Source: Mermis nigrescens
Lineage: Eukaryota > Nematoda > Enoplea > Mermithida > Mermithidae
Length of the DNA: 64,000 nt
Direction of reading: 5' to 3'
Assembly: GCA_036768485.1 (NCBI GenBank)
Contig: JAVLUZ010000145.1
Coordinates: 19,594,706-19,658,705, forward strand
How positions within the stretch are numbered: position 1 is the first letter of the stretch; every line of letters starts with the position of its first letter. The notes under the pieces are model-generated. The model ran no database searches. It was not told where the DNA came from and worked only from the letters and a program-made list of their open reading frames with translations. Below, piece after piece: positions 46,991 through 57,276 of this stretch. A program made the translations under genes and the position numbers.

Positions 46991-47237
46991 GTATATTTTT
47001 CGTTTTTTTATATTTTTCCTTGAAAAAATGTACTTTACACTGATATGCTAAGCGTTTAGGGGTAATAATATGAAACTACCATCGGCTCTATTACTCAGTT
47101 TTAGTCTTTCCCAGCTTTTTTGTTTTGTTATTTTTGGTTTATTTTATATTTCGGTATTAGATTAGGTTTATTAGAAATTGTAAACTTGTTTTTATTCGCT
47201 TTGTGTGTCTGTGCTACAGTCTACATTGAATTTGTGG

Positions 47238-47411
47238 CACTGACGGATCTAGGATTTTTCTAATTAGGGGGGCGGTATCCCAACTTTTCCAAAAACAGTC
47301 AAAAACTGACGGCCAAAAATCATTGCAAATTGCATATCCATTCTTTATCTCGCCAAATATTTTTGGCCTATGGGGGCGGCCGCCCCCCACCCACCCTCAA
47401 ATCCGCCCCTG
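47238..47411 (+). mobile_element. F4 MITE (174 bp)
   Basis: It begins CACTGACGGATCTAGG and ends AAATCCGCCCCTG, with GGGGCGGCCGCCCC. Flanks ATTTGTGG (47230-47237) and GTTTGTGG (47412-47419) differ at one base. Confidence 0.88.
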
Positions 47412-47620
47412 GTTTGTGGCAAGCTATGGCTTACCAACTTTAGTACTTACTTATACCTAATTATTATTAGCAATAGACACTTGAATACTATTCAAGGATA
47501 GGAACACTTGAATAGGTTTACATACTATTCAAGGGTACCGATGAATATGCGCGTCACTGTAGTGGTCCATAGGTAAAGTTATTTAATATCGTAAACGCTG
47601 GACTGCGACTGACTCGCTGC

Positions 47621-47855
47621 CATAGGTGGGCGGCACCAAAGTTCTGGGGAGGGGGTGCCAGATTTTTTCAAAGGTCAAAAAATGGCCTTAAAAATGGTGG
47701 TATGGCGAAAAACACCATTTTTCAACGTTTCTCATCGAGAACTATCCATTGGCATCACGAAATAACTAAAAAATTCAAAAATTAACTTTTTGGGGGTATT
47801 TTGGTTTCTTGGGGGTGCATACCCCTCAAGCCCTCTTCCCCCAAGCCCAGGTATG
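47621..47855 (+). mobile_element. F3 MITE (235 bp)
   Basis: It begins CATAGGTGGGCGGCACC and ends CAAGCCCAGGTATG. CTCGCTGC flanks both sides exactly (47613-47620, 47856-47863). Confidence 0.92.
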
Positions 47856-47989
47856 CTCGCTGCACTTTGACACGGGTATTTATACCCGGTCAACGCGCAA
47901 GTTTAAGTACAACTATTCTGCATAAGATACGAAAATAGAATTAATAAAAAACCGATTCGAATAACTAAGGCCTTACAACATGTAATCAT

Positions 47990-50600
47990 AGATAGCGCAT
48001 TAGCGCGTATCTTATAATATACTTGGACCCCTAAAAAGTGACTATTCCCCTACAGCTATAACTTGACATTTCTGTAATGCGCGATTTTTTTAAAAGATAG
48101 ATAAGTTAAGAAAATTTTGTGGTTTTTTCCTTTTCCTTACACTGCTACACGCTGTGTAAAGAGCGTGTAAAGTTTTACTGTAAGGTTACAACATAATTTT
48201 TATGGAATTTTGGTGAGGCACACGACTTTCTAGTCTGTTTTTTTAATATAGACAATTGATTAAGCTAGATATCACTTTTTTATTTTTAAAGTGGCTTACT
48301 TCTAAAGTGACAGTGTAAAGAATGGAAAGAACCTGAGGGTGAAAAAATTCATTTCGGCCTCTTATGTATTTGTCAGCCATTAACTCCGGTTATGATTCCC
48401 AAAAATTTTTTGATAGAAATGTACTACGACTCAAAGGCTACTTTTGTTTTACCAGCAAACTTTTTCACACTCAATATAAAGTTAGATATAGGGGTTTAAA
48501 CTTTACACACTAGAGGATGATGCGAGAAAGAGGGTTGTTCTCAGATTTCTCTGGCACTCTTCCGATTATAAGCCGCGACTAATTGGATAGAATAAAAATA
48601 GAGTACGTTCCAAGGGCTACACGTATCAGCAAACTGCGTTCACAAAACGCAATATTGAGTCACTTATGGAGGTATAAAGCTCGAAATCAGGGGGAGGTGT
48701 AGCATGGGGTGAAAAAACACGCATTCTTCCCTTTTTGATTGATCAATACCTCTAGAAGGATGCGGACCAAATGTTTTTCACGCACAAACGTACTTCGACT
48801 CGATGGCTACAAACTGGTCCGAATTGAATTCCTTTAAACTCAATGAAAAGATAAATTCGGATTTTCAAAGTTTATAATCTGGTGGATGGCGTGAAAATAC
48901 GTTTCGGTCCTTTCTTTGCTCTCTAATTTCTCCCGTTGATATCAGGATAAGTCTAATAGAATGAAAATAAATTACTTTCTAAGGGGTACACTTTACAGCA
49001 AATTGTGTTTATTTACATCGATTTTGAGCAGGAGCGGGAGGTGTAAAGTCAAACATTGGGGGTGTAAAGCGTGTTTCTGCCTTGTTTTATTCTGCCAACT
49101 TCTCCTGTTATGAGTCTGGAAGTCTGAAAATGTACCATGGGTCAACCGTCATACGCCAATCAGGCGCGTGTGTTTACTCCCAACAGTGGTGTGAAGTGGT
49201 TTACATTATCGAACATTTATTTGTCTTCAGAACATTTTAGAAGTTATTTATTTCATAAATGTTGATCGCAATATCGAATTACTAATTAAACTGAAATCTT
49301 CTTTACACTCGATGGTTGTGCAAAGTGTATACCGAAAACTGTTTTTAGTCCTATAGCATTGTGGAAGCTAAAGCTTTCTCAAAATGTTCTATTTAATGTT
49401 AGAATTACGAATCTGACTGTTAGTTTCCTCTACACCCAGTAGTTGTGTAAAGTTTACATTATTCATTAATTGTTGATGTGTAAAGTTTACACTACAAATT
49501 TATTTTACTTACAGAGCGTTGCAAGACGTGATTTATTTCAAAATATGTTCTGAAAGGTCAGGACTACGAATCTGACTGTATGTTTTCTTTACACTCAGTA
49601 GTTGTGTAAAGTTTACACATAATTGAGTTTAGCTGAAGAGCGTTGCAAAAGCTTAATTTATTTTTCAAAACGTTGAATGTAATATCAGGATTACGAATCT
49701 GAGTCTACGTGTTCTTACACCCAGTAGTTGCGTAAAGTTTACGCTGAAAAAATCTTATACTATTCAAACAAGATAAGGTTGACTTGTTTAAAAAGATAAT
49801 GCTGATGTTCAGAACAATCTTGTTTTCCGCGTTCTTTTACTGCTGTCATTATTGCGGCATGTTACCGTTTGTGTTTACTGACTGATTTACTCAAACCTGG
49901 TACTAATTAAAAGTAGGGTGCTAGCAAAGAAAAATGCTCCGATGGATCAAAAAGGACGAATATACTCTGAATTACGCATCATTAAGGACGTGAAAGGAGG
50001 GGCTAGGGAAAAGTATCCTATGTATGCCTGTCAAACGTGTATGAATCTACAACAAATTTGATTTCTGCTGAAAACGCAAAAATCGAAGTATATTATACGG
50101 CTTCTGTAAAAACGTGCCTTCACAAAACATTGTTCGCTGGCTCATAAAACGAGATTTTGGGGGAGCTTTGATGTCTTTTAATAACCGATTTAGTTTCTTA
50201 TCAATATCAAATTTTTCTGTCAATGTATAACCAATATTTAGTTAATAGTCTCAAAATGAAGTATGACAAGCACACCATCTTGTAATTCCTGGCCGACCGC
50301 ACTGCGTGCCAAGATGCACATTATGTCGTTTTTTGATTAGAGATCGCTTCTTTTCTAGGAATAAGCTATTCATGTTATTTATTTTCAGGTCGGAGTAGCA
50401 ACTCCCTTCTGCAGGCCGTAGAATATACTTCGATTTTTTAGCGTTGAAGTCTAATTTTTAATACGAGTATAGTCTTAAAACTTTAACAGGCATACATAGG
50501 TAGCTTTTCCTAGTCCCTCCTTTTATGTCCTTAATGATGAGTAATTCCGAGGGTATCCGTCCTTTTCGCTCCATCGGATCAGTTTTCTTTGCTTATTTAA
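47990..50600 (+). repeat. Large dispersed repeat, copy 2 (intron 6)
   Basis: It begins TAGCGCATTAGCGCG, then ATAATATACTTGGAC, in the same order as 23760-27664. It carries GTGTAAAGTTTACACT words and ends with a diverged inverted repeat including TGCTCCGATGGATC. About 1.3 kb shorter than copy 1, lacking the palindromic tandem. No frame. Confidence 0.7.
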
Positions 50601-50769
50601 TATTTAAAATATCATATTTTTATATTATAGTTTATACTTTGGTACCGCGCTAGTGAAATCGCTAATGGGCTAATAAAACTTCTGAGATGCTGATTATGTT
50701 GTTAATAGCTAATAATTAATTTGCATAATTTTTGACGCTTATCACGCTGGCCGCTGCGCCTATGATTTA

Positions 50770-51446
50770 CGAGGGGCGTTCGATAAGTTCGTGCTAGTTT
50801 CGCAATAACTTTTTTCTGTCTGTGCTATCATCATACGGTTTGTTGCGTAGCATTCCCCTACATGTACTGTACGTTCTTGCACTCACCATTTCTTACTTCA
50901 TAAGTTTTCACGTGCTAGAAAATTCTTTACACTGACCCCATATTTTTAAAATTTGAAGAAATATTTGCCTACCTATACGAAATTTTGGTAGAGAAAAGGA
51001 ACTTAATGGATGTTGATAATGCGATGTCAAAAACCTCGCCTCAATCCGTTTTATTTTTCCAGCATTACACTGTTTCTTTGAACAGAGGTTATTTCAAATT
51101 TTACCCAAAAATGCAAAAAATTAATTCAAGCAAAATATATACATCAGAATGAAAAGTCAACCCAAATATATACTAATGGCGTTGGTTGAAACTAAATGAC
51201 CTACTGACTTCATTCAATGAAAATCAAAAATATGACAATTAATTGTTCTTGTGGTTTTTGGATTACTTTTTAATGTTGAATAAAGTTAAAAAATTTTAGG
51301 AGTGGAAAACTTACAAAGAAAGAAATGGTGTCTGCAAGAACGTACAGCACATGTAGGGGAATACCACGCAACAAATCGTATGATGATAGCACAGACAGAA
51401 AAAAGAGTTATTGCGAAACTAGCACGAACTAATCGAACGCCCCTCG
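50770..51446. mobile_element. Mariner-like MITE, long TIRs
   Basis: Ends CGAGGGGCGTTCGATAAGTT and AACTAATCGAACGCCCCTCG are inverse copies extending about 160 bases, including GTGCTAGTTTCGCAATAAC. TA flanks both sides (50768-50769, 51447-51448). The end sequence is typical of mariner. No transposase frame; the 74-codon minus frame at 51286-51510 runs through the TIR. Confidence 0.88.
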
Positions 51447-51666
51447 TATTTTTACCATAGCGCGACAATTTTAAAACATAAATATATGGATTTGACGCCA
51501 GCGACGACAAAATTTTGTGCCATTTTTGGGTTTATTTGCCCGGCTCTCAATTGGGTCAAAACTGTCGATTAATAGTGCTAATAAGATTGGTTACATTACT
51601 AATGCGTCTTGATAAACTTATAGATATTTTTCATTTTTTTCGCTCATTTTTTGGCTTTTTTGTAAG

Positions 51667-51756
51667 GCTTAAACGCGCTTACTGTTCAAAATCTGTCGGC
51701 CCTTTCCGCTCTGAATGGTAGCAGCGGTTTGAACAACTCCTTTAGTTGTTTACCGA
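51667..51756 (+). CDS. CELF-like protein, exon 7 (linker)
   Basis: The acceptor TTTTGTAAG (again AAG) joins exon 6 in phase 1 to give NAGLNALTVQNLSALSALNG, matching the GLNALQLQNLAAL-type block of CELF linkers. It continues SSGLNNSFSCLP and ends in phase 1 at donor GTGAGT. It is 90 bp. The block match makes it a confident exon despite its size. Confidence 0.85.
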
Positions 51757-52068
51757 GTGAGTTGCTTCAATGGTTTTAAAGATAGAGATAGTTTTTGTTT
51801 AGTTTTCGGGTTTTATTACAGTTTTTTATATAATTCTATAGTTTTCCTACTTCTATATTTATTTTATCTTATTTTTGTTTTATGGTTTTTTTTCATAATT
51901 TTTGTACGAGACAAACGCATTCAGACTCGTACACTAATATCGCTCCGCCTGAACATTTTTTGTACGCAATATAGTGATTTTGAGCATTTCATGCTCATTT
52001 TCCATAATTAATGGTAATAAAAGTCTGAATTCTAAACGCAAAAGACTTGACAGCGCTTCGTCCTAAAT

Positions 52069-52408
52069 CATACGTGTTATGGAGAAGATGATCCTTCAGA
52101 GTTATAGCGTTTTTCGGTCATTTTCAACTGCTTTTTCTGCCATTTTTGGCCATAAATTGAGGATCATTCCCCCAACCTAGAACTGACCGAACAGACCACC
52201 CTCTTTCCAAAAGTTTCAGCTGCTACATGCACACATGAGCGTGGGGTTCTGGTGGGTATACGCATAGGTATCGCAGAAATTGAAACCCCCTTGGATTACT
52301 GTAGACCGCAGAATTCTATTTTTAATAACATTTTTGGCGATTTATGACAATTTTCAGTGATTCCCCCCTTCAGAATTTTCTTGTTGCCTATGTATGGCTC
52401 TATGTCTT
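52069..52408 (+). mobile_element. F2-related MITE carrying a nested F3
   Basis: It begins CATACGTGTTATGGAG. The right end, after removing F3, is GCTACATGTCTT. Flanks TCCTAAAT (52061-52068) and CCCTAAAT (52409-52416) differ at one base. Confidence 0.6.
52230..52396 (-). mobile_element. F3 MITE nested in F2
   Basis: It begins CACACATGAGCGTGGGG and ends TTGCCTATGTATG. Flanks GCTACATG (52222-52229) and GCTCTATG (52397-52404) agree at six of eight. Shortened interior. Confidence 0.62.
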
Positions 52409-52953
52409 CCCTAAATTATATAATATTTTTTATATAGATACAAATGAGTCGTTTTTCACTTATTTAGGCAATCTCATCAGTTTTCTTTTTATCAGCCACT
52501 ATTTTTAATATCTATAATGATCTCAGTGGATTTTTTTCAAATTTTGTAATCATCGTGTTAGCTTCTCATTTTCACTCTATATTTACTGTTTTTTTTTAAG
52601 AATTAGGCGGCTTTTACTCGCTTAAAGTGTTTTTTGCATCAAATTTATTTTTTTCAAGGACGAAGAAGTTTCCGAAAATTCTTTTTACATTTCGTATCTG
52701 TACAAGATTTTGGGGCTTAATAAATGCATCGGATCGAATCCAATTTTTTAGTAACAAGGCCAAATTTATTCAATTTTAACGAACGGATCCGATTGTTAAA
52801 AAAGCACGGAAATTATAAAATTTTCTATTTTTCATGAAAAAGACTAAAATTAGACATTTTTACTATTTTTCATGAAAAACACCTAAATTAGAAATTTTTT
52901 CTATTTTTCATGAAAAACACGAAAGTTAGAAAAAATTTTCTATTTCTACATAG

Positions 52954-53154
52954 CAGCCGCCCTCCTACAAGCCAAAAGTGGCTTTTGTAATCCATCGACT
53001 AGCTCCGCCTCATCGGCGTCGTCATTTTCGGGGGTGGCCAATCCGTTAAGTTTATATAATTCGTTGAATAATCTGCTACAGTCTCAGTTGACTTCCGGAG
53101 CGGTCGATGCTCTGCCGAATTCGTTGGCTTTCAATAAACTCGGGCAATACTCGT
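52954..53154 (+). CDS. CELF-like protein, exon 8 (linker)
   Basis: It codes AALLQAKSGFCNPSTSSASS, then FSGVANPLSLYNSLNNLLQ and SQLTSGAVDALPNSLAFNKL, a serine/asparagine/leucine-rich linker with no named domain. The acceptor is TAGCAG: both TAG (start 52954) and CAG (start 52957) keep the frame, so one alanine may be optional (NAGNAG splicing). Phase 1 on both sides, donor GTGAGT. It is 201 bp. Confidence 0.82.
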
Positions 53155-53205
53155 GTGAGTTTCACTAGCAATTCGTACGTTGGGTTGGATTTGGGTAGGT
53201 GAGAC

Positions 53206-53468
53206 CACGCGTAGGCGTGGGGGTTCAGGGAGGGAGGAGAAGGCCCTCCCCCAGAAAGCCGAATATCTCCCCATCCCAAAAACCAAAATACCCCCCATAA
53301 TTCAATTTTCGTAAATTGCTTGTTTTTTCTCAGTTTTCTGTGCTAATGGACAGTGCTCGATGAGAAACGTCGAAAAATTGTGTTTTTTCGCCATACCACC
53401 ATTTTAAGGCCATTTTTTACCTTTATAAAATCTTGCACCCCCCAGAATTTCGACCCTGCACACCTGTG
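53206..53468 (-). mobile_element. F3 MITE
   Basis: It begins CACGCGTAGGCGTGGGGG and ends ACCCTGCACACCTGTG in reverse orientation, with the full interior. Flanks match at about five of eight. Confidence 0.75.
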
Positions 53469-53716
53469 ATTGATACCATACCGGTTGTCGTGAACGTTTA
53501 ATTTTTGATTTATTTTTGGCCATAAGTTAAGCTCTTTCGATTCGTTTCCAATTGTTCACGACAAAAAATATGATGGGATAGAATTTTTATTATCCTAAAT
53601 GTCAACTTAGCTTTACTGAGTACTACCAATGGTCAACTCACTAAACTCAGTCTTTATCGGTCGAAGGCTGTGTTCCCTATCTGCCGAAGGCTGCGTCTCT
53701 GGCTGGTAGTATGACG

Positions 53717-53925
53717 CAGTGGCGGATCGAGGATTTTACTAAGGGGGGCGGTACTCCTAGGGGGGGGTGCAGTACCCTTAAGGGGGAGGGCCCGACTTGG
53801 GCGGAAAAATTAGCCGTTTTAATCCGAAAATCGCTTAAAATCGCTCAAAAATCCTTAATTTTGGGCACTATTTTAAGCCATTGAGAGGCGGCCGCTCCCC
53901 CACCGCCCCCCTAAATCCGCCCCTG
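53717..53925 (+). mobile_element. F4 MITE (209 bp)
   Basis: It begins CAGTGGCGGATCGAGG and ends TAAATCCGCCCCTG. Flanks GTATGACG (53709-53716) and GTATGTTG (53926-53933) agree at six of eight. Confidence 0.85.
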
Positions 53926-54599
53926 GTATGTTGCTTGTCGTAGTGACGAGAGAATAAAATATTTTTCAATTCTAACTGAGTAGTGAATGATAGTTTCAGG
54001 GAGAAACACGAGTATATATAGCACGAAAACACAAAAGACGACTAACCTATTCAGATAAGATGCAAATCTACCTGATTTGTTAATTCACAAGAAATTTTCT
54101 CGAAATATTTGATATCACACAGTAAATTTTCAAAAAATCAAATCCCCGTTTATGATAATTTTGGTGGCAAAGTGCCTTTTTGTAGAAATACGGAAGAAAA
54201 AACGATTAGAAAGCCATTGTGTTCACAGTCAGCCCAGTAATGATAATTTAGCTGGACTGCTTTCTTGCAGATCTGTTTGCAGAAGTAAAGATGATTATTA
54301 AACTTCGCAGCAGACCAAACTTCGCAAACTTCTCAAAGTTATCAGAATAAATAATTAGGATGATTACTGTAGCTTCAGATATACTTACTCTATTTTGTAT
54401 ATTATTTGCGACGCCATGTATTCGCGACGTCCGCAAAACCAGTGTTTTATATATTTTATTTTTATTTTTTAACATGCCGTAAATTTTGGGCTGCCCCCAC
54501 CCAAAATTGGTCTCATTAAAATTTTGATCGTCATCCCTCAATGTTTGGCTAAAACTTGCCTTTTTTGCTTATTTTTAGGTGTTTTTGCTATTTTTGGCT

Positions 54600-54800
54600 A
54601 GCCAGGGCTCGACCCAGCCCGATACACCAGAAGTGCCTTTTCGGGTTCTAAAATGGTGTATACGCATCAAAAAACATTATTTTCAGCTTTTCCGCCGATG
54701 CTCTATCTTTCTGTAGCGTAAAAACATAAAACATTCAAAAATAGTAGAAAAATTCAACTAAATTGAACAAAACATAATCAATGTGTATTTTTATGTCTAG
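54600..54800 (+). mobile_element. F8 remnant
   Basis: GTGCCTTTTCGGGTTC, AAAATGGTGTATACGC and GATGCTCTATCTTTCT match F8 interiors. The ends are not found. Confidence 0.45.
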
Positions 54801-55071
54801 GCACAACGAGCATCGTCTTAAATCCCAAAAAGCGGTGTTTTTGGTCTGTATCCATCGTTTTTACTTCTACTTACTCATATACAGATGGATGGGGATCCCT
54901 CCTCCCAGTTGGTCTCTCCCGCATCCCCAAAAACTTTGATATTTTGTCCCCTTCCCTTTGCCGATTTCTTATGGAAAAAATGCGTTTTTAGTCCATTTCT
55001 AGGTACTGTATAGAAATTTTTGGCCAAAACTTGCTAGCCGCTCCTTTCCCACCCTAAAAATGGCTAGCTAC

Positions 55072-55259
55072 CAGGGGCGGAATAAGGGGGCGGGGGCGGC
55101 CGCCCATCCCCCATTGCCCAAAATAGTGCGCAAAATTACGGATTTTTGAGCGATTTTTAGCGATTTTCGGGTTAAAGCGGCTAATTTTTCCGCCCAAGTC
55201 AGGGTTCTGCCCCCTTAGGGGTACCGCCCCCCCCTAGGAAAATCGTGGATCCGCCACTG
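55072..55259 (-). mobile_element. F4 MITE (188 bp)
   Basis: It begins CAGGGGCGGAATAAGG and ends GTGGATCCGCCACTG. CTAGCTAC flanks both sides exactly (55064-55071, 55260-55267). Confidence 0.92.
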
Positions 55260-55733
55260 CTAGCTACTACTTCTAAAATGGGAATTCTGTGATTGAAACC
55301 AATGGAAAATCGACAAAATTCATTAATATATAGTCAAAAAGGGTCGCCGAAGAAATTAACACTTTTGACCTAAGAGAGCGCAAACGCTTAGAATAGGACG
55401 TTTTTGGAATTTTTCGAAAAATGAAACATTCCGTAGAGGGGCCAAAAAATTTCTGCAGAAGGGGCTAAAAACGTCTTGTGGGGGTAATCCCCCACCCCCT
55501 CCCTGAATACGTATATTTTTGGTCAATAAAATTCAAGACACCCTCGCTCGTAGGCTCCCAGGTCGAAAGTTTCGACATTTTTCACGATTCTTGCCATGGC
55601 TGACCCACCGGACCTCCATATTTATTTATTTTCCAAGTTTGATAGATAACGATTAGTGACCATTACGGCGTTATTATTAATTGACTAACTGATTTATCAA
55701 TTAATTTATTAAAATAAAATTGCGGACTTATTT

Positions 55734-56378
55734 CTCGTTTTTTGTATTCGGTAACACACATTTAACATGGGAGATGGGGGATCTACCCATCCAAAGTCGG
55801 ACGTCTCCCCCCGAAGCCGGAAAAAAATTTGACCCCTTTCTACTTATTTTTTGAAAAAAATATAATTTTTCGGCTGTTTTTAGGCGTTTTCTGGCCTTTT
55901 TTGACCAAAAATTTGAGGTCATTTAACCCCGCCCTAAAAAATGGATGGTACCTCCAATTTCAAGCCGTTACATGCATGTTCGGCAAAGATTTTTAATCGA
56001 TGTACAAAGACTTTCCGGGACCATCTTACCTGTACAAAGATTCCCTGGAAGACAACGACTGTAAAAGAGTGTAAAATTTTTGGAAATGAGTAATTGTGTG
56101 TCCTTTTTATACCTATAATAACATAATTTGCATATAAAATGAAAAAATCTCAAATTTTGCGGCGCTTCGCGTTGTTTTGAGGAAATTTTTGGAAATGTTT
56201 GCGTCAGAAACCCAGAAATTAGCTAAAATACACTATCAAAGGTCGAAAAACCCTGCTTTACCACACTAAAATCGCTATTGTAACACATACTACACAAAAA
56301 TTTGCATGTACAAAATGTACAAAGACTTTTGGGGACCATCTTTGGCATTACAAAAGGATCCTGTGCAATAAAACACCG
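55734..56378 (+). mobile_element. F1 MITE with a nested F2
   Basis: It begins CTCGTTTTTTGTATTCGG and ends GTGCAATAAAACACCG. ACTTATTT flanks both sides exactly (55726-55733, 56379-56386). The F2 element at 55755-55978 interrupts the phrase TTCGGCAAAGATTTTT. It ends about 80 bases before exon 9. Confidence 0.85.
55755..55978 (+). mobile_element. F2 MITE nested in F1
   Basis: It begins CACACATTTAACATGGGAG and ends CCGTTACATGCATG, with CCAAAGTCGGACGTC inside. Flanks TTCGGTAA (55747-55754) and TTCGGCAA (55979-55986) differ at one base. Uninterrupted F1 copies show the empty site TTCGGCAA. Confidence 0.88.
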
Positions 56379-56457
56379 ACTTATTTCATTTTAAAAGTTC
56401 TAATCATTTTTTATGGATTCAGTACGATTCCGCCTTTTTTTAATTTTTGATTTTCAG

Positions 56458-56538
56458 CTCACACTGTTTTTACAGCTTCAAATTTCTCGGGCAACGTAGC
56501 CAGAAGTGCGCATACTGCTGCTGGTAAACAGGTGGAAG
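56458..56538 (+). CDS. CELF-like protein, exon 9 (end of linker before RRM3)
   Basis: The acceptor GATTTTCAG joins exon 8 in phase 1: SHTVFTASNFSGNVARSAHT then AAGKQVEG, which is the sequence that directly precedes the GPEGANLF start of RRM3 in this family. It ends in phase 1 at donor GTAGGT, 81 bp. A second acceptor (TTTTTACAG, exon start 56476) is also in frame and would drop six residues. The RRM3 exon expected next is not in the rest of the window. Confidence 0.85.
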
Positions 56539-56567
56539 GTAGGTCTAAATTAATCTCGGGTTCTAAC

Positions 56568-56802
56568 CACACGTGGGCGTTGGGGGGGTTCGGATGGGTA
56601 TGCACCCGCCCCCAGAAGTTGAAATACTCCCCCCAGAATTCAAATTTTGAATTTTTTTTGCCTTTTTATCGATTTCTTGATGCCATTGGATAGTGCTCAA
56701 TGATAAACGTCGAAAAAGGTGTTTTTTCGCCATACGACCACTTTTAATACCAACCTTAGAAAATTTTTTCACCCCCCGGAATTTCGGTGCTGCCCACCTA
56801 TG
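56568..56802 (-). mobile_element. F3 MITE (235 bp)
   Basis: It begins CACACGTGGGCGTTGGGG and ends GGTGCTGCCCACCTATG. GTTCTAAC flanks both sides exactly (56560-56567, 56803-56810). It starts 30 bases after the exon 9 boundary, inside intron 9. Confidence 0.93.
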
Positions 56803-57090
56803 GTTCTAACGTTTTTTTTAATTTACCTATTATTCAATTCGTATTTACAATATTTTTTAAAGAAGGCGCAAAGGGGTTTAATGAGATTTTATGACGGGAA
56901 ATGACGCCTATGCACCATTTACTCGGACTCTCAATTTAAACAAGTCGGAAATAAAATTAGTTTAAATGGAATGGAGTACAAATGGGTTTACATGGAAATT
57001 ATGTACAGTTTAGGCGAAACATCCTTATTTTTTTATTGATGCCCGATATTAAGCGCGTGGTGTAAAGTAATACGGCGAACCAGCGGCGGG

Positions 57091-57190
57091 NNNNNNNNNN
57101 NNNNNNNNNNNNNNNNNNNNNNNNNNNNNNNNNNNNNNNNNNNNNNNNNNNNNNNNNNNNNNNNNNNNNNNNNNNNNNNNNNNNNNNNNN
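57091..57190. other. Assembly gap of exactly 100 N
   Basis: A round-number run of N, conventionally used for a gap of unknown size. It lies exactly at the left edge of the duplicated block. Confidence 0.99.
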
Positions 57191-57276
57191 CGAGGTGGAC
57201 GTGAGGCGCATGTTTTCGCGCTTCGGTCCACTCGAGGAATGCCTAATTTTGAGGGACGCTAATGGCAGTAGCAAGG
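57191..57276 (+). CDS. Second, partial copy of CELF exon 3
   Basis: It starts inside the exon ([20 protein letters not shown]) because of the gap and ends at donor GTGAGT in the same phase as 34193. Differences from exon 3 include N to S before SKG (AAT to AGT) and L to V next to the gap. The reading frame is intact where visible. If the scaffold is correct, this exon lies between the linker and RRM3, an order unknown for this family. Confidence 0.85.

Noticed and set aside
23760..50600. Two large repeat copies as LTRs of one retroelement
   Set aside because: They differ by over 1 kb, enclose host exons and lack TG...CA ends, a primer-binding site and gag-pol frames.
51286..51510. 74-codon minus-strand frame
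   Set aside because: It runs through the inverted repeat of a mariner-like MITE and has no transposase motifs.
54876..55060. A further F2-like element
   Set aside because: ATGGATGGGGATCCCTCC resembles F2, but no matching right end or duplication was found.
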